Source: Bipolaris cookei (taxonomy: Eukaryota; Ascomycota; Dothideomycetes; Pleosporales; Pleosporaceae). Taken from it: a stretch of DNA of 64,000 nucleotides. Position 1 is the first letter of the stretch, and each line of letters starts with the position of its first letter. Of the stretch, positions 43,014-54,548 are shown in pieces. The translations under genes were made by a program, and so were the position numbers. The notes beneath the pieces were generated by a model that saw nothing but the letters and a program-made list of their open reading frames with translations, was not told where the DNA came from and ran no database searches. The DNA lies in assembly GCA_002286855.1 (NCBI GenBank), contig NRSV01000097.1, positions 18,903-82,902 on the forward strand. Direction: 5' to 3'.

Positions 43014-45527
43014 TCAGTCTCCTCTCATGCTGACCACTATTTCCCTCTGTTCCTTGGTTTCTGCCTCGTCAGCCTTCTCCTTCTTACTCATCGGACTCCC
43101 GCTACTGCCTCCGCCCAGGGTGCCTTGTCTTTTCCGTTTGATTGCCGGCTCAAAGTCGCTTGTAGTAAAACCGAATATTGTAGGACCGCTGAGTTCAGGA
43201 TTTGTTCTTACACCACCCAGAGCATGCATAAGCTCAGGCCCCATATCTATGGTATTGATCTGATGATGATCGAAACTACCAAGCTCCTCCCCCAGAGCAC
43301 TAAACAACTGTCTCTCCAGACGACCAGTGCTATCGATGCTTGATTGCGAAACACGAGACTTGTGGCTAGGCTTGAAAGGCGAGATTTTGCTGTTATCCAC
43401 TGCCGCATTCGTCTCTAAACTGGGGTCGACTGCATCGACATCGATAATTTCCACTAGTCCAGGTATACTTTTTCGATCGGTTTGGGTAGAATTACCCTGT
43501 GCATTTTGAACAAAGCCTTGTTCTACTTGAGAATCCGAACTAGCTGTCGGCATCGAACGCTCATCTTGTCGAGTTGCTTGGTCTGACAGCTTTGGTGAAT
43601 CAGAAATTAAACCCTCCTTTCTGCTCCTTAAATTAAAATTTGATGGCCCATGAGCCGAACTGAGTCTGCTGACTTCGGTGGCTGACTGTGGCGCCTCGCT
43701 TCGGTTGACACGATGCTCGCTTGCCTGAGTTGAGGACCAACCTCTCATTGATAATTCTGAAATGGTTGCTGGCTGCCCCTGAGCAAGGGGGTTCGGCGTT
43801 GGAGCGCAGTTGGCATGGGGAAACAGCGTTGGCAATCGCAATTGCGATGCCCCAATATCCTCCTTGTTGTTTGGGATAGACGGGCGTAGCCTTGTAGACA
43901 TTCTGTCTTTCCCGTCGTCTTGGGAGTGATTTTTATGCGATGACGGCTGGTTCGAAAAATTTCCTAAAACACCGCTGGAATCTGGATACGACAATTTGCG
44001 AGCCAGAACCTTAGAGGATGGACGTTTGATCGGCGGAGCAGTCCCAAATTTCGGTAGATAATAAGTGTGAGCGGCTTGTTGACTAGCAGGTTCATGAAAC
44101 TGTCCACCGGGTGTCCGAGAAATCTCACAATTATGCTTTGGCGGGCTTGTTGCATCGATTATCTGACCCAACTGGTCACCCCGAAGCGTAACCATAAATT
44201 GCTTCTCTTTTCGGGTTTTTGAGTAATCATCCAAATCTGTACTTTCGCTCTGAACATGCTGAGACATATTACCCATCCATGGCAGGCCATTGGCCGATGC
44301 ATGTGAGTCGTACATGTAATTCAGCATGGGGTGATCAGACGACGCGGATGTCTTTCTTTTTTCTGACCAGTCGTCTATGCTGGCGGTGTCGCCAGTGTGA
44401 TTGAGCGTGCTGAATGCGTCATCCCATGCGGTTGCACGACGAGTGTGGCTAGTGGGGGCAACAAAATGCTTTGGAAAGTGTGGAACAGGTGGCAGGTGCG
44501 CATTGGAGTGTCTCTTGGGCTCGGTGTCATTCGATTTAGCGAACACGGGTTGTGAATTATGCAATGGTGGAGTTTGCATGTGCATGTTTCCTCTAAAAGG
44601 ATGCGCATCAGGGGTCCACGAAGTTGTTGGAGATGCCTGAGAGTACTGGCTGTCCCGGTTAAACGCATCGGGGAGGTAGAGTGGGTTCGAGATCGGCCAC
44701 GAGATTCCGGTCTGCTGGAGGATATCTGCGTCGCCTGAGCATAATTTACCATAGAGTTCTAGTATTCAGGAACACACCTTTTGGTGCATGCTGAAATGAG
44801 AAGCAAACGAGCTCGTTGGCAGTGCCAAAATCTAAACTCCCAGGACTTTGCGTCCTGCTGATTAGCTGTTCTGACAACACGACTCGTATGCGCCCATATG
44901 GGTCACGGGCATCCCAAACGTTATTCGTGAGCGTAAGATTGTGGAAGGGAGGGAACTCGAGAGGTCGTCTCCTCTGACTCGAAGGTAGATCATTGAAGGT
45001 GAGCGACCTCTTCTCGTAGGCTCCACAGTAGTCAGATCTTGCTTTACCTAATTTTTGCTCTGAATGACTTACCAATCTCTTGAGGCCATTTTGTATTCAA
45101 ATCAAAGAAGCCATGACTGAGTTTGTCAGTAGGTGTCACTCTCACTCGGCAGCAAATGCTTGAGGCTTACAAGAGTCTGGCCTCGCCCACAATGACCTGG
45201 ACGGCGAACACTATCTTTTGATTGCCTTTGCGTCGGGACTCGAGGAGCGCCGAGGCTTTCAAAGTTGTACGCCATGAATGAAGTGAGATACGAAATGGTG
45301 TTGAGGGTGGCAGCGAGCTGATGAAGCAGGTTAACGTTGGCAGTTGGCGCCCATCTGTGGCGTGTCAGTATATTTGACCCCAAGTGATAGCAAGTCAGCC
45401 TAAAAGAGACTAGGTAGCAGTGCAACTCACACTCCACTTGCGAGACAAAGCAAGCGGTCTTGAACTCCTGGATCGGAACATGGGAGTGTCGGGGAAAGAG
45501 GATCACATCCCAATCATCGTAGCGCAT
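43014..45527 (-). CDS. Conserved fungal protein with an N-terminal 'RYDDWDVILF' domain (762 aa)
   Basis: Five exons: 45527-45431, 45354-45171, 45116-45073, 45020-44778 and 44734-43014, totalling 2289 nt. The N-terminal 190 residues form a domain I recall as widespread in filamentous ascomycetes but without assigned function: MRYDDWDVILFPRHSHVPIQ, LPTLTCFISSLPPSTPFRIS, IVFAVQVIVGEARLFHGFF and FPPFHNLTLTNNVWDARDPY, then GRIRVVLSE and NELVCFSFQHAPK. The rest (about 570 residues) is Ser/Asn/Pro-rich, with a short KRKRQ basic patch near the C-terminus that could be a nuclear signal. The fourth exon's start was fixed using a 52-nt intron with a CTGAC branch; a nearer AG would leave only 25 nt. Function unknown. 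Confidence 0.85.
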
Positions 45528-46236
45528 GATCGGCGTGTGATTGCTGCTGTTCAGATCCAAGAGAGCAACGAGCAACGGGTAGTTGTGCTGGAGTGGGAGT
45601 GTGTGAGATGGGGAGAAGAGGCATGTTGACGAGTTGAGGGTTAAGTAATAGCGAGCACACCTAGGAAGCCTCGTCGGAAGGTACGAATGGTCAGATTTAT
45701 CACACGTCATATGGCGACTAGCCCATTGACTTCTGGATATCACAGACGTTGATAAACATACAGCGATGCCGACCAAGGAGACACATGCATCTTGATTTCG
45801 ATTGGGGTACAGTTATAAGCTGAGCAAAAGAAGGGTGTATCCTGCTACCAGATCGAAACAAACATGTCCGTCAGTCCCCTTGTTTTTGTTAAGCAGCTGT
45901 CTGATTGCCGATCAGCCATGGCAAGGCGCCACATGTACTGTCCATAGAATGCGCATCTTCAAAAAATAAGACGCCTACATCGTAGATCTATTTCCTGATG
46001 CGAAGAAGATCAAATTGTTGGAGGAAACTCCTCCTTTTGTTACATGGGTATCCGCTGTTTTGGTATTCGCCAAACGCCTTGCTAAAACAACGTGGGCCCA
46101 TATCCGAAAGCAATGTACGCCAACATTATGGTGAAGTGCCTCCCCCTTTTCAACTCCTTGCTAAACCATCAATCATTACTGTATGCACATCTGGCCGACA
46201 TGGCCTGGCTGGCGGGCCAATGCAGAAAGGGAACTG
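45528..46236. other. Intergenic, no gene seen
   Basis: Promoter of the conserved protein and 3' UTR of the RRM gene. No supported coding content. Confidence 0.5.
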
Positions 46237-48589
46237 TTACGAGAAGGAACCGTTTGGATCGTTCGATTGGGGCGGCGTAAAACGAGTAAAGCCACCAAGG
46301 CCGGATTGGAGGCCGTTTGCTGCACTGCTCTGAACAGTAGGTGCGTTCTGACTGTCGTTTTGTGAGCCAGCGTAGTTATTGTTCGCAATGGATGAATAAG
46401 GCGGAGGCAGTGATGCCTGCGTAGGAGGAGGACTGCACACAGCAAGATTAGTGAGATACTCCCTGAGCTCTGACGAGGCAACAAATCATACACACGCCAG
46501 CCAAACTCTACATACGCGCACGAACAAAGAAAATCAACTATGATGCACTTGGAACCAGACCGTTAGATGAATCAAACAAGTAAGCAAGTAAGCAAGTAAG
46601 CAAGCACGCAACAAACCACGCAGAAAATAGAAGAATCGTGTGATTGGAAGGATAGCCAATCTGCTAGTCACAGAGCGCAACCGGTAAAAGAAAGGCATTC
46701 GACAGAAAGCAGCACCCGACCCATGTATGACTAGCTACATCCCATAGATGCTCCCCGAAAGAAGAGTAGCACGCTCTGAAAGAAAAGTCCGAGTGGGAGA
46801 ATGGATGGCCTGTTATACAAAGACTCCCCTCTATGGCCCTCCAGCAAGATGGTGTCGTCAGAGAAAGTCGAGAACTTTTAGAGTACCGCCCGTTATAGAA
46901 CTAAAGACCAAATCGCTCGAAATCGTCATTGCCGAGTCATGAAAGGGGTCGTTGCAGTAAAGCCAACGGGATGAACCACGAATGAAGCGCCGTGCAAGCA
47001 ATACAGAGGGAAAGAATGCGCTTACTGTAACAAAATTAGCACTAGCAGCGGCAAAAAGAAGGGGGAGGTCGAGGTAGAAGACAATGCTCGACTGCCGAGA
47101 AGGCGTTTGCATTTTTATCCAACCCTCAAGACATGCTGTCGCCTTACCTTCATCATAGGACCATAACCACCGCCACCGCCGCCGTAGGGGTGTTGCGGGG
47201 GCATGCCCATTCCAGGGCCAAAGGGCACTGGTGGAGGTGGCGCAGGGCGGTATGGGGTACCGGCTGGTCCAGAGTTGTTCTGAGAGCGACCCCAGCTAAG
47301 ACGCACGCGAGAGTTGCCGATTGGGTAACCTTGCATCTGGTTGATGGCCATCTCTGCGGCGTGGCGCTGCACAAACTGGACGAAGCCACATCCCTTGCCT
47401 GGAGGGATCTTGACATAGGTGATTTCGCCGAAACCTTGGAAGAAAGAGCGTAGCTCGTCCTCGGTAACATAGCCTGAGAGACCGCCGACGAAGACGGTAG
47501 TGTTGTTTGGATCCGTGAACTGGTTCATGGGCTGGGGAGCGCCATAGTAGTTACCCATTGGGGGAGCACCCATGGAGTACATGCCCATGCCTGGACCGCC
47601 CGCACCCTGGGGCATGCCCATTCCGCCGGGGCCGCCTGGACCACCGCTCTTGTTCTTTGGTGTCGCAGTAGAAATACGCATGGGGCGGTTGCCGCAGTAA
47701 ACGCCTTGCATCTCAGTGAGAGCCTTTTGCTGGTCTTCCTCACTGGCGAATCGCACGAATCCATAACCACGCGACATGCCACTGATAGGGTCCGACATGA
47801 TCTTTGCCGACTTGGTCGAGGGATACTTGTTCTGGAACAGCTGGACAAGGACGAATTCGGTAACTTCGGGGCCCAAGTCTCCGACAAAGATGCTGAATTC
47901 GGGACCACGCTCGTCGCGGCTATTCTTTTAGTGTTAGAGATGATCGTAGTATGTATGTGAGAGACCAGACATGACTTACCTCCTATCAGCAAGGCCGCCA
48001 CCAGAGGCCCAGTTGAGCTTGAATGGACGGTTCGAGTTTGGAATCAGCTGACCGTTAAGGTTCAGGGCCTTGGCTGCAGCATCAGGGCTCGCAAAGTCGA
48101 CGAAGCAATATCCAGCATTGCTGCTATGCGGTAGTTAGCCTGGAGGCTTTGTAGAGTGGGATTGTGTGCTTACCCGGAGAATTTGTCACGGATCATCTTG
48201 ACATTGACTGTCTCACCCATGTTGTACCAGATGCTGCGGACAAAGTTCTCGTCAATCCAGGGCTCGAGCTCACCCATCCTGTGCCATTGTTAGCATAACG
48301 TATTTTGATACATGCCATGTGACGCTGAGGCAAGCGTTGGCCACATTGCACATGGCGTGCGCCGTGTGAGGGCGCATGCGTGGACTCACCAGAGAGTCGT
48401 CTTTCCGGCACCCTGGCCTTGACCGTCGCCGCCAGCGCTGCCTGGAGGGCCCATGTTGCCCTGGGGTGGGAAGCCGTTACCGGAGGTGTCCATGGGCTGA
48501 CCCATGTCGCCCGGCTGTGGGGTGGGGTTGCTCATGTCGCCCTGGGGCGGACCTTGGAACTGGTCGTTGTAACCGTTGTTGAAAGACAT
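46237..48589 (-). CDS. Three-RRM RNA-binding protein (TIA-1/Nam8/Csx1 type)
   Basis: Exons 48589-48390, 48278-48174, 48123-47980, 47919-47148 and 46416-46237 give 1401 nt, 466 aa. The first 60 residues are Gly/Pro/Gln-rich. RRM1 (about 66-142) is pieced from three exons: LWMGELEPWIDENFVR, AGYCFVDF. RRM2 (about 155-235) has IFVGDLGPEV and RGYGFVRF. RRM3 (about 290-362) has VFVGGLSGYV and GCGFVQF. The C-terminus is Gly/Pro-rich. The layout matches poly(U)/mRNA-stability and splicing proteins Nam8, Ngr1 and fission-yeast Csx1. The last exon is less certain: it needs a 731-nt intron (donor GTAAGG at 47147, acceptor ACGCAG at 46417). Without it the protein ends after ten other residues (VRRQHVLRVG) at 47115. 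Confidence 0.88.
46577..46603. repeat. (AAGTAAGC)n repeat
   Basis: About three and a half AAGTAAGC units, inside the long 3'-terminal intron of the RRM gene. Confidence 0.75.
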
Positions 48590-48821
48590 GCTGGATAGAT
48601 CAAGCGGGGTAGTCGGTTGGACTAGCGGAGGTGGGGAGTAAGGGTAAGGCGCTCTAATTATGATTGAGAAGTGTAGGAGTCGTTTATATGTCTGCGCGCG
48701 AAAAGCAATGGTTAGCGTCGGTGAATGGGCGGGTAATATGCCAGGCAGCGGGAGCGAGGTGAGTGCAGGGCAAGGCAAGACAGGGTAGGGCAGGGTAGGG
48801 CAAGGGCAAGGGCCCTGAGCG

Positions 48822-48852
<31 letters not shown>

Positions 48853-50621
48853 TCACTCATTCACTCACCACTGGGAACGGCGCTCCTGGTGTCGCAGTAA
48901 GGGAAACGTAGCCTGTGAAGGTGTGAAATGGGCGCTGACGTCGGGCTCAGGCGCAAAGGCAGCTCGGCCAAGGAAGGAGCCTAGTAAGCTAAGAGACACT
49001 CGGAACAAGCGGCGACAGTAACTCGGGATTGAGCACCAGAGACTGTGCGGGTGACGACAGTGAATGAGTGACCGTGAGGAGGCTCGAATTGGAATCTGTG
49101 CGGACCAGTCAGTACAGTGTGCAGGATGGCCCGACGCGATGGATGACATGGGGGGGCGGGGGCAGGCATGAGGCTCGTCTCGTTGGTTGGGTCACGACAC
49201 CACGACCATAACGACAACCCCAACGGCGGCAGAGGGGGGAGCGACGATGACGAGGCAATTGCGCTCGCAACTGGGCCCTCAACGGGCAGCGGGCTGGTTT
49301 GCGACGCGAACGAGTCCGTGCAGGCCAACGACGTCAGCGGGCTCGATGCGCACATACGACAAAGCGCTGGCAATTGCGTGTGGACAATTCTGCGTGCATT
49401 GTCGATATGCAGCAGGCACAGTTGGGGCGGGTGGGCGGAGGCGCGCCAAGGCGAGAGATGAAAATTGTGCTGGACGGGGCGGGCTTACCTGCGGCAAAGA
49501 CTCAAGGACACCAGAGGACGGGGGCGGACGGGGAGAAACAGGTCGAATCCAAACACCAGAACGCAAGGGAAGCAGAGAAGAAGACGGCGACGAGAGTCGG
49601 GGAGGGGGGAAAGATGTGTGTGAGAAGAAAGGTGGGTGGGGTAAAAGAGCAAAGAGCGCAGATGATGTGCTGCCGAGCGAATCCGCTAAGTTTACGGCGC
49701 TCGGTAGCGACGCGCAGAGACGAACCTGGGGGCGTGAGGGCAGAGGATGGCGCCACGATTTGCTCGATCGGGCAGACACAAGCTTTGGAGATCGATACAA
49801 GGATGGCGGCCCTTTGTGGCTCAGCACGGCTGCAACGCCCTCTGCCCGGCCGCAGATTGGCTGCGACGCCATTGCACACCCAGGCATGGCCGGAATTAAC
49901 GATCTCCTGTGCGTCAACTGCTGACTTTAGCTGAGCTGGTCGTTGGGCCCACCCCTGGCCGCTGCGCCGCTGCCACTGCTCAATGACGCGCAGCGCCACG
50001 GGACAGACATGGCCGAGTGCGGGGCGCTGCGCGGTGCGGTGCCTCTTGCAACGCGTCCTTGCGACCGACTATGCACATGTGCGTGTATGGTGTGGATGCA
50101 GACTACTTGCTTATTTGCCTACTTGCCTGCCTGCCGACTTGCCTGCCTGCCTACTTACATACGCACTACATGCTCATTACTACTACTGCCCTGCTGCCTC
50201 CCCGGCCCAGCCAAAGCGCCGTCCCTCTGCACCAAATGGCCGACGCCCCTCACCGCTCACCGGGGCTAGCAGCTGCACCACTCTCCCAGCCAAGCTGACA
50301 GAGACATGGACCCGTCCAGCCCGTCCAGTCCGGCTGTGTGCGTACGTATGTATGCGCCTATTACTCCTACGGTGTCTGTATCCAGCAACCTCGTCGGCAG
50401 CGACCTGGCCTTGGCCCAACGATCCCGCTCGCCCCTCTCTGCATTCACACTGACATACACACGCGTAGTACACATCAGCACAGGAAGGAGCCACCTCACC
50501 CGTCCATTGCATTTCATCATGATTCGTCTTGTATCCATCTGTCTACCATGGCGCTCGCCATTGCATATGTGTGTATGTATGTAGGTTCATATGCACCCTA
50601 GACCACACACCCCTCGCCCAT
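48590..50621. other. Long GC-rich intergenic region, no gene supported
   Basis: It contains the leader and promoter of the RRM gene on the left and the 3' side of scytalone dehydratase on the right. Several overlapping frames of 150-245 codons occur on both strands between 49187 and 49999. They are low-complexity, disagree with one another and show no family resemblance. CCTGCCTACTTG-like repeats occur at about 50110-50155. Confidence 0.45.
48779..48846. repeat. GGGTAGGGCA units followed by (CA)n
   Basis: Two GGGTAGGGCA-type units at about 48783-48802, GGGCAA units to 48812, then eleven or so CA dinucleotides at about 48822-48846, then CACT units. Probably in the RRM gene leader. Confidence 0.75.
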
Positions 50622-51230
50622 CTACGCAGCCTGGCCAGGCGCCTGCTCCGGGATCCCAGCAGCAGCCTTGGCCTCGCCCAGCTGCTCGCGGCCCTCTGCA
50701 AACACCTTGTCAAAGTCATACTCGTACCACCTAATGTCCGGGTTCAGCCCGGCAAACTTCCACTCGCCGTCAATCTTCTTGTACCAGTGCGTGTTGAAGC
50801 TGTGGGCGTGGCCCTTGACCGCCACCGTCGTCCGCGACTCATCCGTGTATCGCTGGTGAGGCACCCGCAGCTGGTGGTACCCCGTAATCTCATCCTCGGC
50901 CGTCTTCTCCCACCGTGTCCCGCCGATGAAGTGCTGTGTCTTGAGGAGGGGGTTGCCAAGCACCGCAGGGTCAGAGGCCATGGCCACAAACTCATCCGCT
51001 GGTATCGCCTCCCACATCTTGTCCAAGAAGGACCGGTAGTCGATCTTCAGAGTCGGAGCAACGCACTTGCGCAGGCGATCCCAGTCCTTGCTATCGTAGC
51101 TGTCTGCCCATTCGTAGCATGCCGATTGACAGCCCATAACCTCTGCTCCCAGTTAGCCATGCCCACCATAGAGTCACGGCACGCAGGACATACCCTCAAA
51201 CGTAGGCTGGAGTTCCTTCTTCTCAAACAT
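50622..51230 (-). CDS. SCD1: Scytalone dehydratase (DHN-melanin biosynthesis)
   Basis: Dehydrates scytalone and vermelone in the 1,8-dihydroxynaphthalene melanin pathway. Two exons: 51230-51194 (37 nt) and 51142-50622, totalling 558 nt, or 185 aa, slightly longer than the rice-blast enzyme. The 51-nt intron's acceptor (GAGCAG) was chosen to keep frame, giving LQPTFEEVMGCQSACYEW. The sequence is very close to the known enzyme: YEWADSYDSKDWDRLRK, IDYRSFLDK, TQHFIGGTRWEK, YHQLRVPHQRY and WKFAGLNPDIRW. The catalytic set corresponds to Tyr28, Asp29, Tyr48, His83 and His108, two less than the rice-blast numbering (Tyr30, Tyr50, His85, His110). No other melanin genes (polyketide synthase, naphthol reductases, Cmr1-type regulator) are in the window, so the gene stands alone here. 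Confidence 0.96.
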
Positions 51231-52156
51231 GATGACTTTTCGGCTCTGGTTCAATTGCTTTGTGATAAAGAGTTCAATACTGTACTTGAATCCTGTCCCT
51301 GTATATTGTTTGCACCCTTTGGTCTTTATATCTCAATTGTTCCATATTCATCCACCACTACAACGGGCATCGACTTCTGCCACTCGTCTTCGGGTCCCCG
51401 CCCAACGGGGCCCCCTCGACACTGCCGGCGCCGTATTGCGCGACGGGGCCGGGCGCTTCTCTCAAGACCGGAGACCCTTTGTTTCAAATGCGGCCAAAAT
51501 GACTCTGCACTCACGCTTAACCTTGTAGCCGATAAACATTTCAAGTACTCCACGGTAGTCCCTGCCGCGGGCCCCCCACGGAGAAAGCAGGCGCACGTGC
51601 CACAACACTGCTATCTTTCCGATGGTGCGCCGTAACCTTAACTCTCACCTCACAAACATTCATGTGTACTCTTGTCTATTCTTGGCAGCTGGCCAACTCA
51701 TGCCTGATACCTCGTTACCGTTCCAGCTCTTTGGAAATTGCGAAAATGTGATTCATTTACTTGACTACAGGCTCGGCGCAATGCACGTCGCTCTGATGTC
51801 AGTGGCATCCAGTACAGACTAACATGCACTGCAAGGTTTATACCTGGGTTGCTTCTCATCATCAGACTGAGCTATCTCCATTTAATACAGGACGTCTAAG
51901 GCTCAACCCTTCTTTGAGCAAGAGATTTCTCTGCCTCAGCACACATGGCTTTTGGCCCCCAATTTTCAGCCACAGTAAATCTCACGTTCTCAATGCCCTA
52001 CTTTCTCTTTATCCAGGCACACACTTTCTCAACAACTCGACATGACCTTGTGTCCGTCTTTATCGGCTTCCTATCGCATTTGAATCGATTCACTCTCTGT
52101 TCTTCTCTACTTCTGTACAACCAAGACGAGTGAGTTCCCACTTGATCAATAGCACC
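51231..52156. other. Upstream region of divergent SCD1 and HET genes
   Basis: 926 bp. It should hold both promoters. CT-rich just before 52157. No gene seen; short frames on the plus strand have no resemblance. Confidence 0.5.
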
Positions 52157-54211
52157 ATGTCGTCTTGGGATCCACTTTTACCGCCGTGGAGACCACCTCT
52201 GTGGAGACCACCCCAGTGGTGGGCCGCAGACAGCAATGTAAAAGACGGATCGAGTAGACAAAAGATCAAAAATGCATATACCAAGGCAAAAAAGTGCACG
52301 TTATGCAAGAACTTTGTGTGGCCGACCGAGGGTGTGGAATTCCGAATCGACGAATGGTCGTCGTCTGCTAAAGGAGGCTGTGCTGGCTGCATGGTTCTGT
52401 GTACCATTGCAACTTTGATCGAATATACAATAGAGTCTCCTGATGTGTCCAGTCCCATTGGAAGTATGCGATTCAAAATGGAGCATTCACGGATCCTAGC
52501 TACATCGGATTGGGGCTTTGGTTATGATGTGTACACTCCGTACAGTACGTCCAAACGAAGTCATAGCATGGTGATGGATGCTGATTTCTTAGCGAAAGAG
52601 AATCCTTGGAAGATAGCGTATTTTCCCCCAGAACTTGAAGTCTCATCATACTCCGGATCCAGCCATGCCATCAGACGCACGCTGTCCTGGCTACGGACTT
52701 GTGACAAAACACATCAATCGTGCAGGCGCACTACTTTACCTCTGCCATCTCGTGTTATCCTTATACAAGGACCACAGGATATCAAGCTTTATGAAAGTAA
52801 CGGAGAGACCGAGCCCTATGCCTGTCTAAGTCACTGCTGGGGCAAGAAACGTATCATCAGGACCACTACACTTAATATGTCGCTCCACAAGCAACAAATC
52901 GCGTGGGGGCGGCTCTCTCTCACATTCCGGCATGCCGTGTCCTTTGCCTATCGCCTTGGTTTGAAGTATCTCTGGATCGACTCACTGTGCATTATCCAAG
53001 ACGATGTCGATGATTGGCGCCGAGAAGGAAGCAAAATGGCTCAAATATATTCCGGAGCTTACATTACACTCGCTGCTACAGCTTCTCGAGATGCATCAGG
53101 TGGCTGTTTCCGCCATAGCCCCGAGCGTCCTCTCGTCCGCCTCTCATATCCGGACGAAAAAGGGTCAAAGTTAGACCTCTGCATCCGTCCAAGTATAAAG
53201 AACATCAGCTGGGTGCACGGCAAGGCGCCCTTGTTACCTCGTGGGTGGACATTACAAGAACGACTCCTTTCTCCACGGGTCCTGCATTTCACGCACGAAG
53301 AGCTCGTCTGGGATTGCAAGACCAAGAATGACTGCGAGTGCTCCATCCCACCCCCCTTCACCTCAAGCTCAAATCAGTGCAATCTTTCCTGGTTGAACGA
53401 CAAGCTGCACGCCACCAATGACGAAAACCACAAAGATAGCCCGAAAACATGGCACATGATTATCGAACAATATACTCAACAACGCCTTACGTACGAAAAA
53501 GATATTTTCCCTGCCTTGCAGGGTATAAGCAAGATATTCTCCACGTACACCAAATCCCGCTATCTAGCCGGCCTATGGGAAAACACAGTAATAACAGACT
53601 TGCTATGGATGCGTTATAGGGGAAACCACCAGCGCCCCCAAACATGGCGTGCGCCATCCTGGTCCTGGGCCTCTGTTGCAGGCCAGGTGGTTTGGAACGC
53701 CCGGGTCAACGACAAGTTTTACCGCACCCTCGCTACATGCATCGCTGCAGAGATACAGCCAGTGGGCGCTGACGGCTTTGGAGAAATAGCATCCGCCAGT
53801 CTCACGCTGAGAGCTCGCTGTTTCTCTCAGGTCATGCAAGAGCTATGGCTGGCTCTTACTTATCCGCGTCCGAACGTGGCGTCATATGTTGATTTAGGAT
53901 ATCCCGCTTGGAGCCAACGCGGTGCTTATGTCACTGTTAATCTCGATTGCAAGGTACCAGAGTTTGACCGGACAAGGGCGCAGAGCAAGATGCTGGGACC
54001 GGAGATGCGTGTCAAGACGGTCGTCATGGCGCAGTATTACTCCAAAGACAGCAACTTCACCGTTTTTTATTGTTTGCTGCTGCGGAATATTGAGGAAGGG
54101 GAGCGGGCTACGTACGAGCGGTTTGGATATTTGGAAGTGTATGCGCGAAAGGTGCATCTCGATGCGTCTCAGCTTCCCTTGGATGAAGAGGAGATATTGT
54201 ACATTGTTTAG
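52157..54211 (+). CDS. HET-domain protein (heterokaryon-incompatibility type)
   Basis: One exon, 684 aa, start ATG at 52157 (MSSWDPLLPPW). The HET domain is at about residues 230-400, with its three blocks: YACLSHCWGKKRIIRT; LGLKYLWIDSLCIIQDDVDDWRREG with QIYSGAYITLAAT; and LPRGWTLQERLLSPRVLHF. An N-terminal region with CTLCKNF and GGCAGC Cys pairs precedes it, and a 280-residue C-terminal part includes RAPSWSWASVAG, a motif usual in HET proteins. Such proteins can trigger programmed cell death on contact with a non-self partner, but many of the paralogues in a genome have no tested role. No NACHT, WD or other partner domain is fused or adjacent. The frame is intact. Confidence 0.93.
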   Translation: MSSWDPLLPPWRPPLWRPPQWWAADSNVKDGSSRQKIKNAYTKAKKCTLCKNFVWPTEGVEFRIDEWSSSAKGGCAGCMVLCTIATLIEYTIESPDVSSPIGSMRFKMEHSRILATSDWGFGYDVYTPYSTSKRSHSMVMDADFLAKENPWKIAYFPPELEVSSYSGSSHAIRRTLSWLRTCDKTHQSCRRTTLPLPSRVILIQGPQDIKLYESNGETEPYACLSHCWGKKRIIRTTTLNMSLHKQQIAWGRLSLTFRHAVSFAYRLGLKYLWIDSLCIIQDDVDDWRREGSKMAQIYSGAYITLAATASRDASGGCFRHSPERPLVRLSYPDEKGSKLDLCIRPSIKNISWVHGKAPLLPRGWTLQERLLSPRVLHFTHEELVWDCKTKNDCECSIPPPFTSSSNQCNLSWLNDKLHATNDENHKDSPKTWHMIIEQYTQQRLTYEKDIFPALQGISKIFSTYTKSRYLAGLWENTVITDLLWMRYRGNHQRPQTWRAPSWSWASVAGQVVWNARVNDKFYRTLATCIAAEIQPVGADGFGEIASASLTLRARCFSQVMQELWLALTYPRPNVASYVDLGYPAWSQRGAYVTVNLDCKVPEFDRTRAQSKMLGPEMRVKTVVMAQYYSKDSNFTVFYCLLLRNIEEGERATYERFGYLEVYARKVHLDASQLPLDEEEILYIV

Positions 54212-54548
54212 GTGAAGTGCACACTAAGCAAGATTTTTGAGCAGAGCAAAGAGTATGATCCGTACATCTTAAGAGTGCAATGAAGATTTTGGTATTATCC
54301 AGGTGTGTTTGGTAAAAAAGACATGACAAGAAAACATGCATGGTATCAGGATGGTGAACAACGCTAAACGCCCGTCCCGGAATTCCAAAAAAACTTCCAA
54401 AGAATGGACCTTGGATATCATAACGGCCTTTCTCCTTCTCTCTTTCATCCACATCCCCCAACTGGTATCATGCGTTACTCCACGTACTCCACGCTCCAAC
54501 GTAACACCCAAAACGTCCTCGAACCACACACCTTCCTTCACTACCCAC
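54212..54548. other. Intergenic between converging genes
   Basis: 3' UTRs of the HET and zinc-ribbon genes. Nothing else seen. Confidence 0.5.

Noticed and set aside
45048..45072. A 25-nt GT...AG intron in the conserved fungal protein
   Set aside because: Too short for splicing. A 52-nt intron ending at 45021, with a CTGAC branch motif, keeps the same frame and was used instead.
49187..49999. Several overlapping open frames of 165-245 codons on both strands
   Set aside because: They overlap in four frames in GC-rich DNA, are Arg/Gly low complexity, and none resembles a family or has convincing splice sites.
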